Shown: in pieces, positions 49,115 to 57,575 of the stretch | Numbering within the stretch: the stretch's first letter is position 1 | Layout: the number at the start of each line of letters is the position of its first letter | Origin: JBMNOI01 sp050942995 | GTDB taxonomy: Bacteria > Chloroflexota > Anaerolineae > UBA1429 | Reading direction: 5' to 3' | Length of the DNA: 57,760 bases | Assembly (NCBI GenBank): GCA_050942995.1 | Contig: JBMNOI010000002.1 | Span: 1 to 57,760 of the forward strand | Notes under the pieces: model-generated | What the model saw: the letters and a program-made list of their open reading frames with translations, nothing else | Database searches by the model: none | What the model was told of the DNA's origin: nothing | Program-made: the position numbers and the translations under genes

Positions 49115-50920
49115 TTGGAACGGTTATTGATGTCGGGTAACGAAGCCATCGCCCGCGGGGCCTGGGAGGCCGGTGTGCGAGTGGCCGCCGGATATCCGGG
49201 GACTCCCAGTACCGAGATCCTCGAGACACTCGCGCCCATGCCGGGCGTATATGCCGAATGGTCACCCAACGAAAAGGTGGCGACCGATGTGGCCGTGGGC
49301 GCGGCCTATGCCGGCGTGCGTTCCATGGCGGTGATGAAGCATGTCGGCCTGAATGTGGCCGCCGATTCGCTGTTCTACGCCTCGATGACCGGCCTGGAGG
49401 CCGGGATGGTGCTGGTGGTGGCCGATGATCCCGGCATGCACAGTTCCCAGGGGGAACAAGATAGCCGCCGATACGCCAAATTTGCCCGTGTCCCCTGCCT
49501 GGAGCCCAGCGATAGCCAGGAGGCCAAGGATATGGTGGCCGCGGCCCTGGCGCTGAGCGAAGAGTATGATACGCCTGTGCTGTTGCGGGTGAGCACCCGC
49601 ATCTCGCATGCTCATAGTATCGTCGAGCTGGGGCCGGAACGCGATTCGTCGCTGTGCAACGACGGACATGGCTATCGGATCGATATCCCCAAGTATGTGA
49701 TGGTGCCGGCCCATGCCCGCCAGCGTCATTCGGTGGTCGAAGCGCGTATGCGCCGGATAGCGGCGGGGGCCGAAAGCCTGCCGTGGAATCGTGTCGAGAT
49801 GGGCGATACGCGCCTGGGCATTATCACGCATAGCGTGGCCTATCAATATGCCCGGGAGGTATTCCCCGAGGCATCGTTCCTGCGCCTGGGCATGACCTAT
49901 CCGCTGTCGCGAGATCTGCTGGCCGATTTCGCCCGACGGGTGGATCGGCTCATCGTGGTGGAAGAGCTGGATCCCGTCATCGAGGAAGAGCTGGCCGTTC
50001 TGGGCATTCGTGCCGAAGGAAAGAGTATCTTTCCGCTGGAGGGAGAGCTCTCTCCCGAGACGGTGCGCGAGTGCGCGATCGACGCCGGGCTGCTGCCCGA
50101 ATCGGCGCGGCCGGAGCGAGTGTCGCTGACGCTGCCCGATCTGCCGTCGCGCCCGCCGGTGCTCTGTCCGGGGTGTCCGCATCGCGGCATCTATACCGTA
50201 GCCAACCGGCTCAAGCTGGTGGTCAATGGGGATATCGGTTGTTATACGCTGGGCTTTTTGCCGCCGTTGAGCGCCGTGCACTCGACCGGGTGCATGGGGG
50301 CCAGCATCGGAGTGGCCCACGGCGTGACCCGGGCGGGAATCAATCAGAAACATATCGCCGTCATCGGTGATTCGACCTTTTTCCATACCGGCTTGCAGGC
50401 GTTGCTGAATACCGCCTATAACGAAAGTAACACAACGACGGTAATCGTCGATAACCGCACCACGGCCATGACGGGGCATCAGCAGCATCCGGGCACCGGC
50501 CGTACGCTACAGGGACGGCCGGCTCGTGAGGCCGATATCGAGGCGGTGGTGCGGGCGCTGGGGATCGATCAGGTCACGGTGGTGGATCCCTACGATCTGG
50601 ATGCGGTGGAGCAGGCGCTGCGCACCGCAACCGAGGCCAGTGGGCCGGCGGTGATCATATCGCGCAGGGAATGTGCCCTGCTCCCTGAGGCGAGAGCCCG
50701 CTATGCCCCACTACAGGTCGATGAGGATGTTTGTATCGCATGTGGCGCATGCCGGCGGCTGGGCTGCCCGGCCATGGGCCTGAGCGATAGCATATACGAG
50801 AGGACGGGCCGGCCCAAGAGCCGGATCGATCCGCTCTTGTGTACAGGATGCAAGATCTGCGCTCAGATCTGCCCGAGAGACGGCATCGTCCCCCGGGCCA
50901 ATGAAGCAGAAACGTTGTGA
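49115..50920 (+). CDS. iorA: Indolepyruvate:ferredoxin oxidoreductase, alpha subunit
   Basis: 601 aa. N-terminal pyruvate-oxidoreductase domain starting LMSGNEAIARGAWEAGV, a central segment with CPGCPHRGIY, TPP-binding GDSTFFHTGLQALLN (about 418-432), and two C-terminal 4Fe-4S clusters: CIACGACRRLGC (about 540) and CTGCKICAQICP (about 576). It oxidatively decarboxylates aryl pyruvates with CoA and reduces ferredoxin; oxygen sensitive. TTG 49115 follows GGGAGG by 7 nt; the frame is open further up but would overlap ybeY. Confidence 0.94.
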   Translation: MERLLMSGNEAIARGAWEAGVRVAAGYPGTPSTEILETLAPMPGVYAEWSPNEKVATDVAVGAAYAGVRSMAVMKHVGLNVAADSLFYASMTGLEAGMVLVVADDPGMHSSQGEQDSRRYAKFARVPCLEPSDSQEAKDMVAAALALSEEYDTPVLLRVSTRISHAHSIVELGPERDSSLCNDGHGYRIDIPKYVMVPAHARQRHSVVEARMRRIAAGAESLPWNRVEMGDTRLGIITHSVAYQYAREVFPEASFLRLGMTYPLSRDLLADFARRVDRLIVVEELDPVIEEELAVLGIRAEGKSIFPLEGELSPETVRECAIDAGLLPESARPERVSLTLPDLPSRPPVLCPGCPHRGIYTVANRLKLVVNGDIGCYTLGFLPPLSAVHSTGCMGASIGVAHGVTRAGINQKHIAVIGDSTFFHTGLQALLNTAYNESNTTTVIVDNRTTAMTGHQQHPGTGRTLQGRPAREADIEAVVRALGIDQVTVVDPYDLDAVEQALRTATEASGPAVIISRRECALLPEARARYAPLQVDEDVCIACGACRRLGCPAMGLSDSIYERTGRPKSRIDPLLCTGCKICAQICPRDGIVPRANEAETL

Positions 50921-50942
50921 TAGTATTGTTGGAGGATTGCAA

Positions 50943-51569
50943 GTGAGCGCATTGGAGCAGAATTTCTTGCTGGCAGGCGTGGGGGGACAGGGCACGCTGC
51001 TGGCGGCCGACGTCGTTGCGTTGGTGGGCATGAAACTCGGCCTGGACGTGAAAAAGTCCGAGGTGCATGGAATGGCCCAGCGTGGCGGCAGTGTAACCAG
51101 CCACGTGCGCTGGGGAAAAAAGGTGGCGTCGCCGCTCATCGAGCCGGGCGAAGTAGATTTCATGATCGCTTTCGAACGGCTGGAGGGGTTGCGCTATGCC
51201 CATATGACGCGGCCCGGGGGCGTTCTGCTGATTAACGATTATCGGATCGCGCCGGTCACGGTCGCTTCGGGGAGCAAGATCTATCCCAGCGAGGTGGATG
51301 AGGAACTGGCCTATGCCTCGGTGGTGCGCTCGGTATGTGGCGATAACTGTATCGAGCGGATGTATGTGCCGGCCGTGGCTATCGCGCAAGAGATGGGAAA
51401 TTCACGGGTGAATAATATCATCATTCTGGGGGCGCTGTCGGCGTTGCTGCCCGACGTGCCCGAGGAGTTGTGGTTAGAGGTGATCTCTGAGCGCGTGCCG
51501 AGTCGATATGTTCAGTTGAATCGCACGGCCTTTACGACCGGCCGTGCTTATATGCAGGGCCACTCGTGA
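50943..51569 (+). CDS. iorB: Indolepyruvate:ferredoxin oxidoreductase, beta subunit
   Basis: 208 aa. LLAGVGGQGTLLAADVVA (about 9-26) and KKSEVHGMAQRGGSVTSHVRWG near 37-58 are the POR gamma-type motifs. It pairs with IorA; the complex uses amino-acid-derived aryl pyruvates. GTG 50943 with TTGGAGG upstream. Its stop overlaps the start of rph as GTGA, linking amino-acid fermentation to an RNase PH gene only by position. Confidence 0.92.
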   Translation: MSALEQNFLLAGVGGQGTLLAADVVALVGMKLGLDVKKSEVHGMAQRGGSVTSHVRWGKKVASPLIEPGEVDFMIAFERLEGLRYAHMTRPGGVLLINDYRIAPVTVASGSKIYPSEVDEELAYASVVRSVCGDNCIERMYVPAVAIAQEMGNSRVNNIIILGALSALLPDVPEELWLEVISERVPSRYVQLNRTAFTTGRAYMQGHS

Positions 51570-52300
51570 GCGCGGGGAACGGCCCTCGTGTCGATGGTCG
51601 GGCGTATGATGAGTTGCGCCCGGTCACCATCGAGACCGGTTATTTGGAGACCGCCGACGGCTCGGTGTTGATCTCCTGTGGCAAGACCCGTGTGCTTTGC
51701 GCGGCGACGGTGCAGGAATCTGTGCCGCCCTGGCTGATAGGCCAGGGGCGAGGCTGGGTGACGGGGGAATATGCCATGTTGCCCCGCTCCACGCAGCGAC
51801 GCACCCCGCGTGAGACGAGCGGGCCTTCCGGTCGTACGCAAGAGATTCGACGGCTCATCGGCAGGTCGCTACGGGCGGCGGTGGATCTGTTCGCTTTAGG
51901 CGAGCGCACCGTCATCGTGGACTGTGATGTGATCCAGGCCGATGGAGGTACCCGTACCGCCTCGATTACCGGGGGATATGTCGCTCTGGCGCTGGCGCTC
52001 AAGCCTCTGATCGATCTGGGGCTGCTGGATGAGAGTGTGCTGACGTGGCCGGTGGCTGCCGTGAGTGTCGGCATGATAGAAGGCGACCCCATGCTCGATC
52101 TGTGCTATGATGAGGATGTGCACGCCCAGGTCGATATGAACGTGGTGATGAACGGCGCGGGCGACTTTATCGAAGTGCAGGGCACGGCAGAGGGGCAGCC
52201 CTTCTCGCGGCGTGACCTGGATCATATGCTGGCCCTGGCCGAGCAGGGCATTGCCCGGTTGCTGGACGCGCAGCGTCGGGCGCTCGGACGATCGGCATAG
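51566..52300 (+). CDS. rph: Ribonuclease PH
   Basis: 244 aa, full length. GRAYDELRPVTIETGYLETADGSVL at the start and GRGWVTGEYAMLPRST, RTQEIRRLIGRSLRA and DCDVIQADGGTRTASITG are the phosphate and tRNA-binding motifs. Phosphorolytic 3'-5' exonuclease trimming tRNA precursors. GTG 51566 overlaps the IorB stop. A long perfect hairpin follows the stop. Confidence 0.95.
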   Translation: MSAGNGPRVDGRAYDELRPVTIETGYLETADGSVLISCGKTRVLCAATVQESVPPWLIGQGRGWVTGEYAMLPRSTQRRTPRETSGPSGRTQEIRRLIGRSLRAAVDLFALGERTVIVDCDVIQADGGTRTASITGGYVALALALKPLIDLGLLDESVLTWPVAAVSVGMIEGDPMLDLCYDEDVHAQVDMNVVMNGAGDFIEVQGTAEGQPFSRRDLDHMLALAEQGIARLLDAQRRALGRSA

Positions 52301-52307
52301 CCTGGTG

Positions 52308-52350
52308 GCTTTGGGGTGTTGGATCACAAACGAGCCCAACACCCCAAAGC
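52308..52350 (+). terminator. 15-bp perfect hairpin after rph, no U-tract
   Basis: GCTTTGGGGTGTTGG (52308-52322) and CCAACACCCCAAAGC (52336-52350), 13-nt loop, 8 nt after the stop. What follows (TGCCCTCGC) is not T-rich. Confidence 0.5.
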
Positions 52351-52392
52351 TGCCCTCGCACTCTCAAAATACCAATCAAGGGAGGAATCCCA

Positions 52393-52965
52393 GTGGAACC
52401 AACACGCGAGGACGCCCGGGAGTTGTTGAACAGGCACACCAAGTCGGAGAGCCTGATCAAGCACGCCCTGGCCGTCGAAGCGGCGATGCGGGCATATGCC
52501 CGTCGCTATGGTGAGGATGAAGATCGATGGGCCGTTACCGGCCTGATCCACGATTTCGATTATGAGGAACACCCCACGGCCGAAGAACACCCCATGGTGG
52601 GGGCGATGATGCTGAGGGAGCTGGGCTGGCCTGAGGATATCGTCCTGGCCGTCCAGGGACACGGCAACCATCTGGACGTTCCCCGCACCACGATGATGGC
52701 CAAGAGCCTGTACGCAGTCGATGAATTGACAGGGTTTATCATGGCATGTACATTGGTGCGGCCCGACAAATGCATCATCAACCTCAAAACCAAGTCCGTC
52801 CTCAAAAAGTGGAAGGACAAAGCGTTTGCCCGCGGAGTCAACCGCCAGGATATCGAGCAGGGTGCCGCCGACTTGGGTCTCGACCTGAACGAGCATATCG
52901 AGTATGTGATCGAGGCGCTCAAGCCCGTGGCGAAAGAACTCGGGCTCGATGGAGCGGGCAACTGA
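52393..52965 (+). CDS. HD-domain hydrolase (HDIG type)
   Basis: 190 aa. LIKHALAVEAAM (first His, about 21-32), GLIHDFDYEEHP (HD dyad, about 50-61), VQGHGNH near 88-94 and the YAVDELTGFI segment (conserved Asp) give a full HD metal site. Predicted phosphohydrolase acting on nucleotides or (p)ppGpp-like substrates; unknown which. GTG 52393 has GGAGG 7 nt upstream. Stop is 9 nt before the LysM gene. Confidence 0.85.
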   Translation: MEPTREDARELLNRHTKSESLIKHALAVEAAMRAYARRYGEDEDRWAVTGLIHDFDYEEHPTAEEHPMVGAMMLRELGWPEDIVLAVQGHGNHLDVPRTTMMAKSLYAVDELTGFIMACTLVRPDKCIINLKTKSVLKKWKDKAFARGVNRQDIEQGAADLGLDLNEHIEYVIEALKPVAKELGLDGAGN

Positions 52966-52974
52966 GCTACTACC

Positions 52975-55362
52975 ATGAAAAATAGAGACAGTCAGAGAGG
53001 ATGTTCCGATCCCGATCTCGGGGGTGATTGTCCCACGGTACGCCATACCCGACCGCGAAGGGTGCACGGCGGCTGGATCGCCCTGGGCCTGACGCTGGTC
53101 TTGACCGCAGGCGCCGCTGCAGGATGCCAGGCGAATGTTCCGCCCGAGGGAGGATCCACTCCGGAGGCGGCCGCAATCACCACTGTGATCCCCACCACGC
53201 CCGAGCCCACCGTTGTTGATGAAGCGACGGGGGAGCCGTCTCCTGTGCCGCCCACGGCGACCTCGACGGCGACACTCACGCCCGAGCCAACCCAAACATC
53301 GACGGCGACCGCAACGCCCACCCCGCTGATCCATGTCGTGGAGCAGGGGGATACGTTGACGGGTATCGCCGTGCAATATGGCGTGCCTTCGGCCGAGATC
53401 GCCGAGGCCAATAACTTTGATGTAGAGAGTTATCTGGTCATCGGGCAGGAGTTGATCGTCCCGCTCGGTGATGCCGAGGATCAAGAGAACACTGAGACTG
53501 AGGGGGGTCCCGAGTCAGAGCCCTCTCCCGAGGCGACGCCGACAGAGGATGAGCCCACGCCGGAAACCGGCCCGCTGATCCATATCGTGGAGCAGGGGGA
53601 TACGTTGACGGGTATCGCCGTACAGTACGGTGTGCCGTCGGCCGAGATCGCCGAGGCGAACGAGATGGATATAGACGACTACCTGCGCATCGGGCAAGAG
53701 TTGACCATCCCCGGTGTGGCCGCGCCTGCGGCGACGGCGACAGAGGCTTCCACCGAAACGCCAACAGCGACGCCGACGACGCCGCCTACCGAAACGGCAA
53801 CTCGCACGCCAACGGTCTCGAGCACGCGGACACCGACGGCAACTCGCACGCCAACGGTCTCGAGCACGCGGACACCGACGGCAACTCGCACGCCAACGGT
53901 CTCGAGCACGCGGACACCGACGGCAACTCGCACGCCAACGGTCTCGAGTACGCGAACGCCGACGTCTACACCGACTCCTGCGGCGACCGCAACGCCCACC
54001 CCGCTGATCCATATCGTGGAGCAGGGGGATACGTTGACGGGTATCGCCGTGCAATATGGTGTACCCTCGGCCGAAATCGCCCGGGCCAACGGCATCGATG
54101 CCGATTCGATCCTGCGTCTGGGGCAGGAGCTTCTTATCCCGGGGACCGAGGCGCCCTCGCAGCCAGAGGCCGAGGAACAGCCCGAGCCCGAATCTACCCC
54201 CGAGACGACCGTGCATACGGTGGAGCGGGGCGATACGCTGCTGGCCATCGCATCTCGTTACGGCGTGCCGGCGGAAGACATCGCCCGGGCAAACGACATG
54301 TCGATCGACGATGTGCTGCGTTTGGGGCAGGACCTCGTTATTCCAGAGATCTCACCCACGCCCACGGCGACCGATACCCCACTGCCGCCGACAGAAACAC
54401 CGACCGCGCCGGAGTCGCCGGCGGCGACGAGGACGCCGGCTGCGACTCGTACGGCAACGGTGGCGGTAACGCCCTCTCCCACGCCGACGCCCCAACCGGC
54501 GGTTACGACACAGCCGCTGGTTCATGTGGTAAAGGCGGGGGATACGTTGGGGCGTATCGCCGCCGAGTATGAGGTGGCGTCGCGCGAGATCGCCGAGGCC
54601 AACAATATCTCGGTCGATGCGATTCTGCAGATTGGCCAGGAGCTGGTCATTCCCGGACGCACCGTCGAGGTAGAGGCCACGCCGACTCCCGAGGCGACAG
54701 AAGAGTCCGAAGAAACGCCCGAGCCCGCCGAGACGCCGGAGGCCGAGGAACCGGCAGAGCCTGCCGAAGAGCCGACTCCGACCCCCGGGCCGGTGATCCA
54801 TGTGGTGCAATCGGGCGACACGTTGAGCAGCATTGCCGTGCAGTATGGCGTGTCATCGCAAGCGATTGCCGAGGCGAACGGTATGCGCCTGACCTCTCTG
54901 CTGAGCATCGGGCAGCAACTGATCATCCCCGGTGTGCAGCCCACTCCGGCGCCGACAGAGGTGCCCAGTGAGGTTCCGCCCACCACCACGCCCGAGCCTA
55001 CGGTGGCGGCCACATCGACTGCGGCCAAGTTCGCCTATCGGGCGCCCGTGCTGCTCTCGCCGACGAACGGCATGCTGATCTCCGGGCGCGATACGCCCGT
55101 CATGCTAACCTGGGCATCGGTGGGAATTCTGGGGCGCGACGAGTGGTATCTGCTGCGCATCTGGACCCCCGACAGTCCGACTCAGCCCATCCGTGTGTGG
55201 ACCAAGGCGACGTCGTACCGGGTGCCCCGCGGGCTGTACCCCGGCGATCGGCGGACGCATCGGCTTTCGTGGCAGGTATGCGTCGTCAATCGGCCGACAG
55301 AGGCGGATCCCAGTGTGGCCATTAGCCGGCCCAGCGCACGTTATACGTTGATCTGGAGATAG
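52975..55362 (+). CDS. Six-LysM lipoprotein with Thr/Pro linkers and an Ig-like tail
   Basis: 795 aa. Basic N-terminus (1-30), membrane helix and lipobox ending AGAAAGC (about 45-51), a long Thr/Pro/Glu-rich linker, then six LysM domains starting near 117, 200, 343, 412, 515 and 606 (pattern xIHxVxxGDTLxxIAxxYGV, then ANxxxxxxxLxIGQxLxIP), linked by Thr/Pro-rich tails, and a C-terminal beta domain (about 685-795, YRAPVLLSPTNGMLISG at its start). LysM binds N-acetylglucosamine in peptidoglycan, so it should be a surface protein in the cell wall. LysM 1-3 are nearly identical at DNA level. Confidence 0.9.
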   Translation: MKNRDSQRGCSDPDLGGDCPTVRHTRPRRVHGGWIALGLTLVLTAGAAAGCQANVPPEGGSTPEAAAITTVIPTTPEPTVVDEATGEPSPVPPTATSTATLTPEPTQTSTATATPTPLIHVVEQGDTLTGIAVQYGVPSAEIAEANNFDVESYLVIGQELIVPLGDAEDQENTETEGGPESEPSPEATPTEDEPTPETGPLIHIVEQGDTLTGIAVQYGVPSAEIAEANEMDIDDYLRIGQELTIPGVAAPAATATEASTETPTATPTTPPTETATRTPTVSSTRTPTATRTPTVSSTRTPTATRTPTVSSTRTPTATRTPTVSSTRTPTSTPTPAATATPTPLIHIVEQGDTLTGIAVQYGVPSAEIARANGIDADSILRLGQELLIPGTEAPSQPEAEEQPEPESTPETTVHTVERGDTLLAIASRYGVPAEDIARANDMSIDDVLRLGQDLVIPEISPTPTATDTPLPPTETPTAPESPAATRTPAATRTATVAVTPSPTPTPQPAVTTQPLVHVVKAGDTLGRIAAEYEVASREIAEANNISVDAILQIGQELVIPGRTVEVEATPTPEATEESEETPEPAETPEAEEPAEPAEEPTPTPGPVIHVVQSGDTLSSIAVQYGVSSQAIAEANGMRLTSLLSIGQQLIIPGVQPTPAPTEVPSEVPPTTTPEPTVAATSTAAKFAYRAPVLLSPTNGMLISGRDTPVMLTWASVGILGRDEWYLLRIWTPDSPTQPIRVWTKATSYRVPRGLYPGDRRTHRLSWQVCVVNRPTEADPSVAISRPSARYTLIWR
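53794..53961 (+). repeat. Four tandem 42-bp units in the LysM linker
   Basis: Units start at 53794, 53836, 53878 and 53920 and are nearly identical. They encode TATRTPTVSSTRTP repeats between LysM 2 and 3. Copy number is likely to vary by slippage or recombination; the frame is kept (42 = 14 codons). Confidence 0.85.
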
Positions 55363-55388
55363 GGCTCTCTCCAAATGCCCGAAAAGAG

Positions 55389-55427
55389 AGCCGCCGATCC
55401 CGTAACGCCGGGGTCGGCGGCTTTTTC
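55389..55427 (+). terminator. Terminator of the LysM gene
   Basis: AGCCGCCGATCCC (55389-55401) pairs with GGGGTCGGCGGCT (55410-55422), one T-G pair, followed by TTTTTC. A weaker T-run on the other strand may serve the convergent gene. Confidence 0.8.
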
Positions 55428-55446
55428 TATTCGGAGTATCGTCGGG

Positions 55447-56298
55447 TCAGGCGCCGGTGAGGGTGATCTGTGTCACCTCAGGGCGGCAACCAAAGCGCAC
55501 CGGAGGACCGGTGACACCGATACCACGGTTGGTATAAAGCCACATATCGTGTACGCGATACAGACCCTGATCGTACTTTTGTCCCAGAGGGGGCAGAATG
55601 AGGGCTCCCACTCCCGGCAGGCGCACCTGTCCGCCATGGCTGTGTCCGGATAGCTGCAGCGCGATTCGTCCGTCCAGGGCATACGTATCGGCGACATCGG
55701 GCACGTGCATCAGCAGAATGCAGATCGCCTCTGCCGGTTTAGGGGCCAGGGCCTGTTCGAGATCGGGAGAGCCGGTAAGACCATCCGAGAGGCCGGCCAG
55801 ATAGAGTTCTCCCCGATCCTTCCCCCGCTCAATCGACAGGTTAATCCCCTGATTGACCAGCATGGTCACGCCGACGTTCTCCAGTTCCCGAACGATGGTA
55901 TCCGGTCTCTGCCACATGTCGTGGTTGCCCAACACGCCGTATACCCCCAACCGCCCGCGTAACCGGCCGAGTACGGGGGCCAGATCGACAATGGCCTCAC
56001 CGGTAGAGAGCACATAATCACCCGTCAGCGCCACAAGATCGGGCTGCAGATCATTTGCCAGCTCGACAGCCTGTTCGATGAGGTCGATCTCTGTATAGGG
56101 CTGCAGGTGCAGATCGCTTAGCTGCACGATGCGCAATCCCTCCAACGCCGCGGGCAGGCCGTCGATGGGGATGGTCACCCGTTCCACAGAGAGCCATTCG
56201 GGCTCCCAGCGGGTTACATAGCGAAAGCCGCCCGCAGACGCCAGAGAGGCGCTCAGCGCTACGCCGCCCAATCCCTTGAGCAAAGTACGCCGTTTCAT
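55447..56298 (-). CDS. Twin-arginine-exported calcineurin-like metallophosphoesterase
   Basis: 283 aa. MKRRTLLKGLGG is a twin-arginine leader followed by a hydrophobic stretch. Metal-binding blocks are intact: LSDLHLQ (about 60-66), TGDYV near 92, GNHDMW near 124, LMHVPD near 196 and SGHSHGGQVRLP near 216. It matches the YkuE-like group that dephosphorylates lipid or nucleotide substrates outside the membrane. ATG 56298 preferred; a TTG 9 nt earlier has no ribosome site. Confidence 0.87.
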   Translation of the reverse strand: MKRRTLLKGLGGVALSASLASAGGFRYVTRWEPEWLSVERVTIPIDGLPAALEGLRIVQLSDLHLQPYTEIDLIEQAVELANDLQPDLVALTGDYVLSTGEAIVDLAPVLGRLRGRLGVYGVLGNHDMWQRPDTIVRELENVGVTMLVNQGINLSIERGKDRGELYLAGLSDGLTGSPDLEQALAPKPAEAICILLMHVPDVADTYALDGRIALQLSGHSHGGQVRLPGVGALILPPLGQKYDQGLYRVHDMWLYTNRGIGVTGPPVRFGCRPEVTQITLTGA

Positions 56299-56357
56299 CC
56301 GTCCCAAACGCTTTTATCCCGAGATGTGCAAAATACACGAGAAACGATAGAGCGGAT

Positions 56358-56363
56358 ATTATA
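56358..56363 (-). promoter_or_regulatory. -10 box of the metallophosphoesterase gene
   Basis: Perfect TATAAT on the minus strand, about 60 nt before the start codon; the -35 is weak. I see no gene in 56308-56606. Confidence 0.45.
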
Positions 56364-56606
56364 CCACAAACGGAAGATATTGCAGATTATCGCCGGCATC
56401 CCGGCAGAGGCAAGCGGAACTGGCTTCAGAGTGGGGTGAGAGCAAAGATGCAGCCCTGCGCATCGGCGGGGTGGACTTTTGGCGGAGCGTGGACCGGGGG
56501 CGATGCCACTTGACGACGTACGGTCGCTCGGGATGCCCCCGATCCACACAGGATATCGACGCTCAGGTGAGCAGCCGTCGGGCCGGCCGGCTCATCCGGT
56601 TCTGGC

Positions 56607-57575
56607 CTACTGACGATCCTCCAGACCACGGCCACGCCGAGACTGATCCATCCAGGAGCGCATCCGCTCCAGGATCGTCGGCGCGTCCATCACGCCGGAA
56701 TCGGGGATCTGGGGGGGTGGGGTGGCCTTTTTTACCGGCTCTTTGGTCTCCGAGGGGGCGCTATCTTGCGGCGATTCGACCTTTTCCTCTTCCGCAGGTT
56801 CTGCGGGCTCTTCCTGCGCCGCCAGGGCTTCCCTCACGAGATTGTCGAACCAGTCCCAATTTGTTCTGAGCATGGCGCCCGGGCACTCGGTCTTTCCCAT
56901 GACGCGGATATGGTTGGTAAGCTCTGCCCCCGTCTGGCGGATAAGCGCTGCCGCGGCATGTGCCGTGTTGTTGAGCGTCTCGCCCTCGGGCAGGCGGTCC
57001 ATGAAATTGCCCACCATCTCGATATGCAGCGTGCCGGTCTCGAGGCGGCCACCGCCCACGCCACGTCCCGTCTGGGTCATATCGAAGAAGAGGCCGATCC
57101 CCTCGTACGAGATGAACAGGTGCGGCCCACGGGTCCAGCCCAGGCTGGCATAGTAGGCCTGTAACGACTTGCTCCAGTGAGCCCAGCCACCGGTTTGTCG
57201 CCAAGTGTCTTCATCGGGGATAAAGGTGTGGTGGATGACGACCTTGGTTACACGCTGGAGATCCAGAGTGGCGATGTGATCGGTGAATTCGCCGATGTTC
57301 ATCAATCGCCCATCGATGGGGAGGCGGCTGGCGCCCGCATGCGCCACAGGGATCGTCTCGCCGACGACACCGGCATCCGCGTAGTCACTCGGATAGGCGG
57401 CTCGCGCAGTTTGCGGCCGATCCGTGGCCGGGGTATTGGCGGTAGAGCCGGTTAGTTGCTTCAGGGACGGCCTCTGCGAACCCCCTCCGGTGAGATAAGA
57501 GAGCTCACCTAATGATGCCAGCGAAGGACTGAGCGCGATGCTGCCCAGCCATTTGAGCATAGTGCGCCGATTCAT
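56607..57575 (-). CDS. Twin-arginine-exported N-acetylmuramoyl-L-alanine amidase / PGRP-type protein
   Basis: 322 aa. The leader MNRRTMLKWLGSIALSPS is nearly the same as that of the metallophosphoesterase. Amidase_2/PGRP core: VVIHHTFIPDEDTW (first zinc His, about 111-124), ISYEGIGLFFD, GTLHIEMVGNF, then IRVMGKTECPG with the late zinc ligand Cys. Predicted to cut or bind peptidoglycan outside the membrane. The C-terminal 65 residues are Glu/Lys/Pro-rich and probably disordered. ATG 57575 has GAGG upstream. Confidence 0.85.
   Translation of the reverse strand: MNRRTMLKWLGSIALSPSLASLGELSYLTGGGSQRPSLKQLTGSTANTPATDRPQTARAAYPSDYADAGVVGETIPVAHAGASRLPIDGRLMNIGEFTDHIATLDLQRVTKVVIHHTFIPDEDTWRQTGGWAHWSKSLQAYYASLGWTRGPHLFISYEGIGLFFDMTQTGRGVGGGRLETGTLHIEMVGNFMDRLPEGETLNNTAHAAAALIRQTGAELTNHIRVMGKTECPGAMLRTNWDWFDNLVREALAAQEEPAEPAEEEKVESPQDSAPSETKEPVKKATPPPQIPDSGVMDAPTILERMRSWMDQSRRGRGLEDRQ

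Noticed and set aside
49262..50488. 408-aa antisense open frame
   Set aside because: Antisense shadow of iorA; the sense protein has TPP and Fe-S motifs.
53794..53961. Regular direct repeats, possible CRISPR
   Set aside because: Units are contiguous without unique spacers, keep the reading frame and lie inside a coding linker; no cas genes are near.
52324..54216. Long minus-strand frames, Arg- and Val-rich
   Set aside because: Antisense of the HD and LysM genes; the repeats in the shadow protein simply mirror the Thr/Pro repeats on the sense strand.
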